Below, one piece after another: positions 7,713 to 15,735 of a DNA stretch of 37,971 bases (within the stretch, counting starts at the first letter, position 1; every line of letters starts with the position of its first letter). The stretch lies in the NCBI RefSeq assembly GCF_001899645.1, contig NZ_MKVV01000096.1, positions 1 through 37,971 of the forward strand. Reading direction: 5' to 3'. The translations under genes and the position numbers were made by a program. The notes under the pieces are model-generated. The model was not told the origin of the DNA and ran no database searches. It saw only the letters and a program-made list of their open reading frames with translations. The stretch comes from Pseudonocardia sp. 73-21. GTDB lineage: Bacteria; Actinomycetota; Actinomycetes; Mycobacteriales; Pseudonocardiaceae.

Positions 7713-8354
7713 TCACGCGGCGACCGGGCCGCCGCCGGTCGGAACGGCCGGGGCGACGGGTGTGCTGCGCCGTCCCATCGTGACGTAGAGGCCGCCGAAG
7801 ACGACGACGGCGATGATCGCGAGCGCGATGGCGATCGCGGTGCTGTTCGCGACGTAGTTGCCGGTGAGCAGCAGGAACGCCGGGACCCATGCGGTGACCC
7901 AGCCCTGGATGGCGCAGACCGCGCCGGTGTAGCGGCTGAGCCCCTCGCGCTTGAGCCCGAGCACCAGGAAGAACAGCAGCCACAGGAACGCCCAGTACAG
8001 CCAGATCACCCCGAACCCGGGGTCGCCGAAGTGGACGAAGTTGAGTCCGGAGTAGACGAGCGCGGAGACGAACACGAACAGGCAGAAGAAGCCCAGGCCG
8101 GTGCTGTCGAGGTTGAAGCTGAGGTTGAGCCCGACGTAGAGGTAGGTGAACGCGAACAGGTAGAGCCCGGCCGCGGACAGGATGGTGTCGGCATCGCCGT
8201 TGGCGGTGAAGATCAGGTAGGTGGGGGTGATGATCTGCAGGGTGCCGACGAAGAAGTTCATCGGCGCCGCCGACTTCCCGTCGACCCAGCCCAGCAGCAT
8301 GGCGCCGTTGATGAACAGCACGGCTCCGACGAACAGCAGTCCCACGGATCCCAT
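7713..8354 (-). CDS. amiS: AmiS/UreI family amide/urea channel
   Basis: This 213-residue protein has six or seven strongly hydrophobic segments and fits the AmiS/UreI family, inner-membrane channels that let urea or short aliphatic amides in. Typical elements are the N-terminal GLLFVGAVLFINGAMLLG, an aromatic central region (FTYLYVGLNLSFNLD), and WVTAWVPAFLLLTG before the last helices. The ATG at 8354 has GAGAGGTG upstream. It is the last gene of fmdB-fmdA-amiS and probably imports formamide for FmdA. A strong hairpin at 8379-8415 separates it from fmdA and may lower its expression relative to the enzyme. Confidence 0.93.
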   Translation of the reverse strand: MGSVGLLFVGAVLFINGAMLLGWVDGKSAAPMNFFVGTLQIITPTYLIFTANGDADTILSAAGLYLFAFTYLYVGLNLSFNLDSTGLGFFCLFVFVSALVYSGLNFVHFGDPGFGVIWLYWAFLWLLFFLVLGLKREGLSRYTGAVCAIQGWVTAWVPAFLLLTGNYVANSTAIAIALAIIAVVVFGGLYVTMGRRSTPVAPAVPTGGGPVAA

Positions 8355-8378
8355 GGATGCACCTCTCAGAGAAGGGGA

Positions 8379-8415
8379 GGACGCGGGGGCCCGGGCAGGC
8401 CGGGCCCCCGCGTCC
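8379..8415 (-). terminator. Strong intercistronic hairpin between fmdA and amiS
   Basis: A perfect 16-bp stem (left arm GGACGCGGGGGCCCGG at 8379-8394, right arm 8400-8415) encloses a 5-nt loop. It begins 15 nt after the fmdA stop and ends 25 nt before the amiS ATG. No T-tract follows in the direction of transcription. It may act as a partial terminator, a 3' stabiliser of the fmdA message, or a processing site; the sequence does not distinguish these. Confidence 0.65.
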
Positions 8416-8429
8416 GGTGGGCCGGACCG

Positions 8430-9683
8430 TCAGGCGGTGGCCTTCGGCACACCCATGCCCGGGTCGATCTGTGCGGGCCCGTTCTTGCCGGGCCGCACGT
8501 CGATGTCGAAGATGGCGGTCGGGATGTAGACCGTGGAGCAGGAGTTCGGGATGTCGACGACCCCGGACAGGCGGCCCTCGATCGGCGCAGCGCCGAGGAT
8601 CATGTAGGCCTGGATGTCGCTGTAGCCGAACTTCTGCAGATAGTCGATCGCGTGCAGGCACGCCCGCTGGTAGGACAGGTGCGAGTCGAGGTAGCGCTGC
8701 TCGCCGTCGAGGGTCACCGAGGTGCCGGAGAACGCGAGCCACTGGTCGTAGCGCGGGTCGACGTTGCCCGGCATGAAGATCGCGTTCTCGCTGACGCCGT
8801 AGGTGGCCATGCCGCCCTTGATCAGATCGACGTGCAGGTCCATGAACCCGCCCATCTCGATGGCGCCGCAGAAGGTGATCTCGCCGTCGCCCTGGGAGAA
8901 GTGCAGGTCGCCCATGGAGAGCTTCGCGTCCTTGACGAACACCGGGTAGAACACGCGGGAGCCCTTGGTGAGGTTCTTGATGTCCTGGTTGCCGCCGTTC
9001 TCCCGGGGCGGCGCGGTGCGGGCGGCCTCGCCGGCGACGCGGTCGAACTCGTCACCGCGCAGGTTGCCCAGGATCGCCGAGTCGGGCAGCGGCGGCAGGG
9101 CGAGCGGGGGCACCCGGTTCGGGTCGGTGGCGATCAGGGCACCCTCGCGGGCGTTCCATGTCCGGAGCAGCTCGGCCGACGGGGCGGTGCCCATCAGGCC
9201 CGGGTGCACGATGCCGGTGAACGACACCCCGGGAACGTGCCGGGAGGTCGCCTTTCCGCCCTGGAAGTCCCAGATCACCTTGTAGGCGTCCGGGAACTGC
9301 TCGGTGAGGAAGCCGCCGCCGTTGCCGGTGGCGAAGACGCCCGTGTAGCCCCAGCCCTGGCCGGCCAGCGGGCCGGTGTCCTCCTGGGGGATCGGGCCGA
9401 CGTCGAGGATGTCGACGATGAGCAGGTCACCGGGCTCCGCCCCCTGGACGGCGATCGGGCCCGACAGCACGTGCACCCCGGCCAGCGGGGCGTGCAGGAT
9501 GTCGTCGGCGGAGTCGTCGTTGTGGATGGCGCCGTCGAACCACTCGCGGCAGTCGACCCGGAACGTGTCGCCCGGCTTGACCTGAACGAGCGCCGGGATG
9601 TCGGGGTGCCACCGGTTGTGGCCGACGATGCGCTGCTCGGTGAACTTCTTCATCGAGTCCAGTGGGAACACGACTTCGGGCAT
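8430..9683 (-). CDS. fmdA: Formamidase
   Basis: This 417-residue enzyme hydrolyses formamide to formate and ammonia (acetamidase/formamidase family). Family features are VKPGDTFRVDCREWFDGAIHNDDSADD near residues 34-61, GPIAVQGAEPGDLLIVDILDVGP, the GWGYTGVF segment, FTGIVHPG near 156, and the C-terminal GAAPIEGRLSGVVDIPN. Length agrees with known FmdA proteins (about 400-420 aa). The ATG at 9683 has GGAG 6 nt upstream; an upstream in-frame ATG at 9698 has no such site. Context (amide sensor, FmdB, AmiS channel) supports growth on formamide or short amides as nitrogen source. Confidence 0.97.
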   Translation of the reverse strand: MPEVVFPLDSMKKFTEQRIVGHNRWHPDIPALVQVKPGDTFRVDCREWFDGAIHNDDSADDILHAPLAGVHVLSGPIAVQGAEPGDLLIVDILDVGPIPQEDTGPLAGQGWGYTGVFATGNGGGFLTEQFPDAYKVIWDFQGGKATSRHVPGVSFTGIVHPGLMGTAPSAELLRTWNAREGALIATDPNRVPPLALPPLPDSAILGNLRGDEFDRVAGEAARTAPPRENGGNQDIKNLTKGSRVFYPVFVKDAKLSMGDLHFSQGDGEITFCGAIEMGGFMDLHVDLIKGGMATYGVSENAIFMPGNVDPRYDQWLAFSGTSVTLDGEQRYLDSHLSYQRACLHAIDYLQKFGYSDIQAYMILGAAPIEGRLSGVVDIPNSCSTVYIPTAIFDIDVRPGKNGPAQIDPGMGVPKATA

Positions 9684-9709
9684 GCGTGACTCCTCCATCG
9701 AGCGGTGAC

Positions 9710-9734
9710 GGTGGACGCCGGGCCGGCGTCCACC
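9710..9734 (-). other. Intercistronic hairpin between fmdB and fmdA
   Basis: A perfect 11-bp stem (GGTGGACGCCG paired with CGGCGTCCACC) closes a 3-nt loop, 26 nt upstream of the fmdA ATG and after the fmdB stop. It could protect the downstream fmdA message or cut read-through from fmdB. A second, longer hairpin follows fmdA at 8379-8415. Confidence 0.6.
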
Positions 9735-9794
9735 CACTGCCGTGCACGAACCGCCGCCACCGGGACGGATGCCCGGGGCGGTCGCGGGGTTCGA

Positions 9795-10082
9795 TCAGGG
9801 GCGGGGAAGGCGGGCGAAGGCCGGGTTCGGCGGCGCCGTAGGCGTGCTCCGGCGCGGGGTGCCCGCCGGGGTGGAGACGACGTCCGGTGCGTCCCGGCTC
9901 GTCTCGCAGTGGTCGATCACGGCCATGCGCCCGCGGTCGGCGAGCCCGAGCATGGGCGCGCTGAAGACGCGTGCGGAGGTCTCACCGCAGGACGGACACG
10001 CCACGGTGGCCGGGGCGGTGCCGATCGGCAGCGTGATCTCGAGGGGGCCGTCGATGGTGCAGCGATACCCGTATCTCGCCAT
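9795..10082 (-). CDS. fmdB: FmdB-type zinc-ribbon protein
   Basis: This 95-residue protein resembles the small FmdB proteins found beside formamidase genes, often annotated as regulators though the role is unproven. Residues 1-40 hold a ribbon-like start (MARYGYRC) and a CPSC knuckle. The first knuckle has only one cysteine (C8, followed by TID), so a complete four-cysteine zinc site is not visible. The last 25 residues are Pro/Ala-rich. The ATG at 10082 is preferred because GGAGGG lies 8 nt upstream; an in-frame ATG at 10112 is less well placed. First gene of fmdB-fmdA-amiS. Confidence 0.8.
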   Translation of the reverse strand: MARYGYRCTIDGPLEITLPIGTAPATVACPSCGETSARVFSAPMLGLADRGRMAVIDHCETSRDAPDVVSTPAGTPRRSTPTAPPNPAFARLPRP

Positions 10083-10124
10083 GGTCCCAGCCCTCCGGGT
10101 GCTTGTCGCCATCCTCAGAAACAA

Positions 10125-10136
10125 TTTCCACGGAAA
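10125..10136. promoter_or_regulatory. Inverted repeat upstream of fmdB
   Basis: TTTCC-AC-GGAAA lies in an AT-richer patch 43 nt upstream of the fmdB ATG, within the 96-bp gap after the amide-sensor gene. It is a candidate operator or part of the promoter. I could not assign it to a known regulator. Confidence 0.35.
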
Positions 10137-10178
10137 GTACTCTGGGGGCGTGACGGTGTCAACGGGCTCGGACGCGCG

Positions 10179-11273
10179 TCAGAGCCGCTGGATGACGTCC
10201 CAGGACACGCCGTCGGCGACCGCGAGGAACACGGCCTGTCGCAGGTGCCGGTCACGCAGCTCGACGGTGCCGCGGGGGGTCTCGTAGGACAGCCCCTCGG
10301 ACACCGACATCATCGGCCGGACCTGCGACGAGGCGGCGCGGCGCATGAGCTCGGTGAGCAGCCGCACGCCCTCGTAGCAGGACTCGCCCAGGCTGTTGAG
10401 CACGGGCGCGTCGGGGCCGAACCGGCGGAAGTAGGTGGCGGCGAAGTCGAGCCCGGCGGCCGTGGCGAGATCCTCGAAGTACCCCGCGGAGGTCATCAGC
10501 CCGCGGGTGTTGTCGGCGCCGGAGGCGAGCAGGACGTTCTCGTCGATCAGCGAGCTGAAGCGCAGGACGTCCCGGTCCAGGCCCCACCCGCTGAAGGCCC
10601 GGTTGAACTCGACCGCGTCCTGGCCGATCAGCAGCATCAGCACCGCGTCGCAGGCGCTCGCCTCCACCCTGCGCAGCGCATCCGAGAAGTCGGTGGTGCC
10701 CAGCGGCACGTACATCTCGTCGCACACCGTGCCACCGATCTGGCGCAGGTACCGCCGCGCCGCCCGGGCGGAGCTGCGCGGCCACACGTAGTCGTCACCG
10801 ACGATCGTCCAGCGCCGGACGCCCGCCGACTCGGCGAACCAGTCGAGGGCCGGGCCCAGCTGCTGGTCGGGTGTCTCGCCGGTCATGAACACGCCGGGAC
10901 CGCGTTCGCCGCCCTCGTAGAGCGCCGTGTACGCGTACGGCACCCGCCCGCCGATCACGGGCGCGACGACCTCGCGCACGGCGGAGATGTGCCAGCCCGT
11001 CACGGCCTCGATCGCGCCGACGCCGATCAGCCCGTCGATCTCCCGGGCGATCTCCGCCGGCGGGCACCCGCCGTCGACGGGTACGAGGCGCAGCTCGCGG
11101 CCCAGCACGCCCCCCTCGCTGTTGATCTCCTCCACGGCGAGTTCGGCGCAGCTCTCGCAGGAGGGGCCGAAGATGCCCGCCGGCCCGTGCAGGGGGATGA
11201 CGAGCGCCATGTTGAGCACGTCCCGGGTGCGCGCATGCGGCACCGTGAGGTGGGACGCCGCAGGCGGGGCCAT
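10179..11273 (-). CDS. AmiC-like amide sensor (periplasmic-binding-protein fold, no signal peptide)
   Basis: This 364-residue protein has the two-lobe fold of Leu/Ile/Val- and amide-binding proteins: VIPLHGPAGIFGPSCESCAELAVEEIN at about residues 25-51, VTGWHISAVREVVAPVI near 90, and VWPRSSARAARRYLRQIGG near 163. It has no signal peptide or lipobox. That fits AmiC-type cytoplasmic sensors which detect short amides and control amidase operons, rather than a transport receptor; no ABC permease genes are near. The ATG at 11273 is used; M22 (MALVIPLHG) is a possible later start. It probably senses formamide or a related amide for the fmd operon (inference). Confidence 0.82.
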   Translation of the reverse strand: MAPPAASHLTVPHARTRDVLNMALVIPLHGPAGIFGPSCESCAELAVEEINSEGGVLGRELRLVPVDGGCPPAEIAREIDGLIGVGAIEAVTGWHISAVREVVAPVIGGRVPYAYTALYEGGERGPGVFMTGETPDQQLGPALDWFAESAGVRRWTIVGDDYVWPRSSARAARRYLRQIGGTVCDEMYVPLGTTDFSDALRRVEASACDAVLMLLIGQDAVEFNRAFSGWGLDRDVLRFSSLIDENVLLASGADNTRGLMTSAGYFEDLATAAGLDFAATYFRRFGPDAPVLNSLGESCYEGVRLLTELMRRAASSQVRPMMSVSEGLSYETPRGTVELRDRHLRQAVFLAVADGVSWDVIQRL

Positions 11274-11307
11274 GCGGCCAGGCTAGCCACCCACAGCTGC
11301 GATCGTG

Positions 11308-11322
11308 CTACTCCAATCGTAG
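11308..11322. promoter_or_regulatory. Possible MarR operator
   Basis: CTAC-N7-GTAG lies in the 64-bp gap between the divergent amide-sensor and MarR genes, 16 nt before the MarR ATG. Short dyads in such a place are common MarR autoregulation sites. Only four base pairs per arm, so the support is weak. Confidence 0.3.
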
Positions 11323-11337
11323 GGATACCATTCGCCG

Positions 11338-11805
11338 ATGGCAGCACGAACGGACCGGTCCCCGCTGGCCGGTGACGAGTCCCTTCGGCTGCTCTCCATG
11401 GTGGAACGTGCCGTCACCCAGAGGCTCGACGACGCGCTCAAGGCCCACGGTTCGGGCATCGACCAGTGGCGGATCCTGTCGCTCCTCGTCGAGCAGGGCG
11501 GCAGCCCCATGAACGTCGTGGCCGACCACGCCCTGTTGCTGGCCCCCAAACTGAGCAAGCTCGTCGACCGGATGGTCGCAGCGAACCTGGTCCTGCGGCA
11601 CGCCGACGAGCAGGACCGCAGGCGCGTGCTGATCGCCGCCTCACCCCGCGGGCGGCAGGCGCTCACCGGGTGGAACGCCGCCGTCGCCGAGGTGCAGGAC
11701 GAGTTCCGCGAGATCCTGGGTCCCGACACCGACCAGCTCGACGACCTGCTGCGACGGCTGTCCCGCGGTCTGGTGCCGGGGTCGGCGTCCCTGGACATGG
11801 CGTAG
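11338..11805 (+). CDS. MarR family transcriptional regulator
   Basis: This 155-residue protein shows the MarR winged-helix layout: an N-terminal dimer helix, IDQWRILSLLVEQGG at about 41-55, a recognition region LLLAPKLSKLVDRMVAANLVLRHADEQDRRRVLIAASPRG at about 66-105 (wing DEQDRRR), and a C-terminal dimer helix. It is divergent from the amide-sensor gene with only 64 bp between, so it is a natural candidate to regulate that gene, the fmd cluster and itself. The ligand is unknown. The ATG at 11338 lacks a clear ribosome site and may be leaderless. Confidence 0.9.
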   Translation: MAARTDRSPLAGDESLRLLSMVERAVTQRLDDALKAHGSGIDQWRILSLLVEQGGSPMNVVADHALLLAPKLSKLVDRMVAANLVLRHADEQDRRRVLIAASPRGRQALTGWNAAVAEVQDEFREILGPDTDQLDDLLRRLSRGLVPGSASLDMA

Positions 11806-11820
11806 CGAACCACTCCGGCC

Positions 11821-12148
11821 ATCCGCGACCACGCCGGCGCCGTCGAGCGCATCCACCCGGTGGTGGTGCGCCTGCTCGCTCCCGTCGACCCCGCCGACGA
11901 CCTGACCGGCGTCGTCGGTCCGGTCCGTCGTCTCCGCGCCGGTCTGCGCACCGCTCCCAGGGGGGCCGGCCGCTGCTGTTCGAGCGGGTGCGGCGCGGCG
12001 ACCTCACCGAGGAGCAGGCGCTGCGGCACTCGCCGTCACCCGGCTCCAGGCCCACGCGCTCGTCACCGTCGACCCCGCTCTCGCGGCGAAGACCGAGGGC
12101 ATCGTGCCGCTCGCCCCGGTGGAGGTGCTCACCACCGACCCGGCCTGA
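11821..12148 (+). pseudogene. Frameshifted, 5'-truncated ORF (unidentified)
   Basis: Three stretches that read like protein lie in different frames: an N-terminal piece from IRDHAGAVERIHPVVVRLL (11821 on), then PLLFERVRRGDLTEEQALRH (about 11970-12029), then AVTRLQAHALVTVDPALA running to VEVLTTDPA and a TGA at 12146-12148. Joining them needs at least two frameshifts and there is no start. The tail recalls the end of PIN-domain proteins, but I cannot confirm this. The rest of the 11806-12321 gap (12149-12321) shows no supported gene beyond the ribosome site of the next one. Confidence 0.5.
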
Positions 12149-12321
12149 ACGCGGCGGGAGCGACCACCGGGATCAGCATGATCGGCGGGTCGGTGGTGGG
12201 CGCGGTGCCGATGCCGAGGCGCGCAGGCGAGGCTCAGGTCGGACGCCCCAGTCGTTCAGGGCGTGCAGAACCACGACGGCGGTACGGTGACGCCCCCATC
12301 GTCGGAGCGTCGGAGGCACCC

Positions 12322-12783
12322 GTGTCGCAGGTCGTCGATTTCCACACCGTCTCGACGGCGGGGCTGGAGTCGTCCCCGGTCGCCGATGCGCTGGCCGGCC
12401 TGCGCGCCAACGAGGCCCGCTACCTCAAGAACAAGTACGACCACGTCTTCACCGTCGACGCCGCGAGCGACGCCGCGGACACCGTCGGCTGGGTCCACCG
12501 CATCCTCGCCGAACGCGACATCGTCATCGCCGCCCGTCCGCTCGAGGCCACGTCCTTCGTCGCCGACGGCACCCGGTTCGCGTACGTGTTCTACGAGTCG
12601 GGACTCTCGATCAATGTCATGTACGGCATCGAGGACGGGAAGAAGCGGGCGGTCGGGTTCAAGCTCTCGGACGGGATGCCGGTGCCCGAGGAGCTCGCGT
12701 CGAAGTTCAAGTTCGCGACCCAGAAGTCGAAGCTGGCCGGAACCATCCGCGGCACCTTCTTCGTCATCAAGGGCGAGTACTAG
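12322..12783 (+). CDS. Hypothetical protein, unidentified
   Basis: I do not recognise this 153-residue protein. The GTG at 12322 is chosen because GGAGG lies 5 nt upstream (12312-12316) and the protein-like sequence begins there; the much longer open frame upstream is the decayed ORF. It has no signal peptide or membrane segment. Visible features are a charged, lysine-containing region (ANEARYLKNKYDHVF near residue 32), a central AYVFYESGLSINVMYGIEDGKK, and a basic C-terminal region (SKFKFATQKSKLAG). Its Lys, Phe and Tyr content is higher than that of its neighbours. Adjacent genes give no functional hint. Confidence 0.75.
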   Translation: MSQVVDFHTVSTAGLESSPVADALAGLRANEARYLKNKYDHVFTVDAASDAADTVGWVHRILAERDIVIAARPLEATSFVADGTRFAYVFYESGLSINVMYGIEDGKKRAVGFKLSDGMPVPEELASKFKFATQKSKLAGTIRGTFFVIKGEY

Positions 12784-12890
12784 CTGTACTGCCCAGAGAG
12801 GGTGTGCACGCGGCTGGCGGGTGGGAGGCCGCCGACGTCGCCTCCGTTCGATCGGTTGGAGCGGATCGGGACCGGCCGCCGCGTTCGGTG

Positions 12891-13175
12891 TCAGCTGACG
12901 TCGTCGTGGAGCTCGATCACCGGCCGCTCGGCGAGCAGGTCGCCGAGCGTGCTGGGGGTCGCGCGCAGGTTCGCCATGTGGACGTCGACGGCGTCCTGCG
13001 ACTCGTAGAACTCCACCACCCGGTACGTGTCGGGCCGGTCCCGGAGGCTGACGAGCTTGTAGAGCAGCGTGCCCGGCTCGGCTGCGAGCACCCGCGCGGC
13101 GGTGGCCGGGAAACCGGCCGCGAACTGCGCGCCCGTGCCGGGCTTGAACGTGAGTGTCGCGATGATGGTGATCAC
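12891..13175 (-). CDS. Antibiotic biosynthesis monooxygenase (ABM) domain protein
   Basis: This 94-residue protein is a single ABM domain, a small ferredoxin-like dimer. The pattern is typical: an N-terminal strand IATLTFKPG, a helix FAAGFPATAARVLAAEPGTLLYKLV, RVVEFYESQDAVDVHMAN and a C-terminal strand RPVIEL. Such proteins act as heme-independent monooxygenases, quinol monooxygenases (YgiN-like) or heme-degrading enzymes; the sequence does not tell which. It starts with GTG at 13175 and no strong ribosome site is visible. It ends 107 bp from the unrelated gene at 12783. Confidence 0.85.
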   Translation of the reverse strand: MITIIATLTFKPGTGAQFAAGFPATAARVLAAEPGTLLYKLVSLRDRPDTYRVVEFYESQDAVDVHMANLRATPSTLGDLLAERPVIELHDDVS

Positions 13176-13193
13176 GAAAACCGACCCTACCGC

Positions 13194-15344
13194 TCAGGCT
13201 CCTGACAGTTCGTCGGTGAGCAGGGCGACCAGCGCCTCGAGCTGGATGTCGGCCGACGAGCCCATCTCGTCCTCCGAGCCGTCGAGGGCCTGGGCGGCCA
13301 GGCCCGCCTTGCTGTCGATCAGCCCGGCGATCCGGGCGTCGATCGTCTGCGCGGCGATGATGCGCCAGGCGGTGACGGGCTCGGTCTGGCCGATGCGGTG
13401 GCTGCGGTCGATGGCCTGGGTCTGCTCCGCCGCCGTCCAGGACAGCTCCGCGAGCACGATGTTGGAGGCGACCTGCAGGTTGATGCCGACGCCGGCCGCG
13501 GTCAGCGAGCAGACCGCGACGGCGACGTCCGGGTCCTTGACGAAGGCGTCGATGTTGCGCTGCCGCACCGTGGACGTCTGGTCGCCGCGGATCGACGAGA
13601 ACCGCACGCCCGCAGCCGTGAACGTCTCCTCCGCGGTGTCCATCACGTCGACGTGCTTGGCGAAGAACACCACCTTGCCCGCGCTGCGGGCGAGCTGGGC
13701 GGCGTAGTCGGCGGCGAGGCCGGCCTTGGCCTGGCCGATCTTCCGCATCATGGTGAACACGTTGTCGCCGGACTTGGCCTCGGCCGCGTCCTTCTGCTCC
13801 CACCGGGCCACCTGGCGCACGAGATCGTGGTCGATGCCCTCGACGACCGCACCCGAACGCCGGTTCTCCAGCGCCGTCTCGTAGCGGGCCACCATCCGGC
13901 GGGCGAGGTCGCGCTCGGCCGCGCGGATCGACCGGCCGGCCGCCCCGTCCAGCTCGACGGGGAGGTCGGCGATGCGGCGCGCGGGGATGTCGGCCGCCAC
14001 GTCGATCTTGCGACGGCGGACGATGCCCATGTCCACGACGCACTGCCGGGCCGCGGCGTAGAAGCCCGGGTCGGCGGGGGTCAGGCCCGTCTCGGTGAGG
14101 GCGTCCATCAGCTCGACGAGCGGCTTGGAGTCGTCGATCCAGCCGAGGAACTGCCAGATGGCCAGGAAGTCCTCGATGTCGTTGATCAGCGGCGTGCCGG
14201 TGAGCGCCATCAGCAGCGGCCGCGCGGTGAACGACCGGATGCGCTGCGAGAGCTGCAGGACGTGCTGCGAGCGCTGGGAGGACTTGTTCTTGATGAAGTG
14301 CGCCTCGTCGACGACCATCCCGCGGAAGCCGAAGTCGCCGAGCCACCCGACGTGGCGGTCGAGCACCTCGTAGTTGACGACGACGATGTCGGCGAAGCCG
14401 TCGACCGAGTCGCCGTTGCCGTGGATCACGGTGGCGGAGCGCCGCGGGGTCCACAGCCCGGCCTCGCGCACCCAGTTCGTCTTGACGACGTTGGGCACGA
14501 CGACCAGCAGCGGGTAGGCCCCTGCGGCCTCCGCGGCCAGCAGCGACTGGGCCGTCTTGCCCAGGCCCGGCTCGTCGGCGAGCAGGAAGGTGCGGTGGCC
14601 CGCGGCCGCCGCGGACACCAGCTGCGCCTGGTGCGGCATCAGCTCCAGGTCGCCCCGCGGCCGCTGGAACGACGGCGCGGGCAGCGTCATGCACGCCGAC
14701 GCACCGGTGCCGGCGCGCTCGAACGAGCGGAGCAGCGGGCCGAGCAGCTCCCAGCCGGCCAGCGGCGTCGGGCGGGGCGCGCTGGGCCGGGCCGCGGAGA
14801 AGTCGGGGGCCAGGAAGGGGTTGGCCAGCTGCCGCGAGACCACCGACTGCGGCACCACGCGGGGCTTGGCGGGAGCGGCCGGGAGCTCGACCGGCGGGGC
14901 CTCCTCGACCTCCGGCTCGGTGGCCGGTTCGAGCCCGGCGCTGCGCAGCATCTCCCGCTTGAGGGCCCGCGCCTCGTCGGAGACGACGGCGTCGTCGTCG
15001 AGCATGGCCATGAGGCCCTGGTCGCGGACGGCGGTCATCGCCAGCGTGGTGGCGATCCCGTCGAGGCGCTTGAGCTGCTCGTCGCGGCGGCGGTCGCTGC
15101 CGGCCTCGGCGCGCACCCGGGCGCGCTCCTCGCGCAGCAGCAGGGCCACGACCTGGAACTTCGTGCGGGTCGACTGCGTCATCCGGTTGTTGCGCAGGGC
15201 CGACTCGACCTCCCGGACGGCGCGCGCCATCACCGACATGACGTCCACGGGGCCGCTGTCGCCACCGCGGTCGCGGCCGCCGCGCCGTCGGTCCGGCGGG
15301 GCGCTGCGGCGAGCCCTCGACTGGGGCTGGCCTCGTCGAGCCAC
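13194..15344 (-). CDS. SNF2-family DEAD/DEAH helicase
   Basis: This 716-residue ATPase belongs to the SNF2 superfamily 2, resembling the SMARCAL1-like branch. Motif I DEPGLGKT is at 257-264, motif II DEAH at 346-349, motif III LTGTPLIND at 381-389, and motifs V/VI (GVGINLQVAS, AIDRSHRIGQTEPV) at about 605-657. A 230-residue N-terminal region, basic then helical, has no known domain I can name. The GTG at 15344 is chosen because a run of GAG triplets (GGAGGAG) precedes it; the frame stays open far upstream, antisense to the mannosidase gene, without homology. Likely role: DNA translocation in repair or replication restart. Confidence 0.92.
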   Translation of the reverse strand: MARRGQPQSRARRSAPPDRRRGGRDRGGDSGPVDVMSVMARAVREVESALRNNRMTQSTRTKFQVVALLLREERARVRAEAGSDRRRDEQLKRLDGIATTLAMTAVRDQGLMAMLDDDAVVSDEARALKREMLRSAGLEPATEPEVEEAPPVELPAAPAKPRVVPQSVVSRQLANPFLAPDFSAARPSAPRPTPLAGWELLGPLLRSFERAGTGASACMTLPAPSFQRPRGDLELMPHQAQLVSAAAAGHRTFLLADEPGLGKTAQSLLAAEAAGAYPLLVVVPNVVKTNWVREAGLWTPRRSATVIHGNGDSVDGFADIVVVNYEVLDRHVGWLGDFGFRGMVVDEAHFIKNKSSQRSQHVLQLSQRIRSFTARPLLMALTGTPLINDIEDFLAIWQFLGWIDDSKPLVELMDALTETGLTPADPGFYAAARQCVVDMGIVRRRKIDVAADIPARRIADLPVELDGAAGRSIRAAERDLARRMVARYETALENRRSGAVVEGIDHDLVRQVARWEQKDAAEAKSGDNVFTMMRKIGQAKAGLAADYAAQLARSAGKVVFFAKHVDVMDTAEETFTAAGVRFSSIRGDQTSTVRQRNIDAFVKDPDVAVAVCSLTAAGVGINLQVASNIVLAELSWTAAEQTQAIDRSHRIGQTEPVTAWRIIAAQTIDARIAGLIDSKAGLAAQALDGSEDEMGSSADIQLEALVALLTDELSGA

Positions 15345-15735
15345 GTACTCCTCCTCCTGGATGCGCATCGGGGCCGCTGTGGCGGCCCGACACGCACGGT
15401 GGTGCGGTGGTGATGCGACCTGGCCCAGGGATCTGGGGGAGATCGCCGCCGCGGGGCCGAACAGGCCGCACACGGGAAGGTGGTCGCGACGACCGCTGCG
15501 GGCAGTGGACATCGGATCTCCCGACCATCCTAGCGCCCGGTGGCCGGCGCCGGCTCGCTCAGGGGCGGACGAGTGCGTGGAGGGTCGCGGCCGGCTGCCC
15601 GGCGAGGGACGCCGGCGGCCGGTCGGGGTCGATGAGCTGCCGGGACGGTGGCGAGGCAGGGCAGGCGCACGCAGGTGGCGAGCCGGGCGACGGAGAGCGG
15701 GCCGTCGAACTCGCCCGCGGCCCGTGGCGCGGGTC

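Noticed and set aside
10094..10178. Possible GlnR box upstream of fmdB
   Set aside because: GTCAC- and GTAC-like half-sites are present but their spacing does not fit the known GlnR a-site/b-site arrangement.
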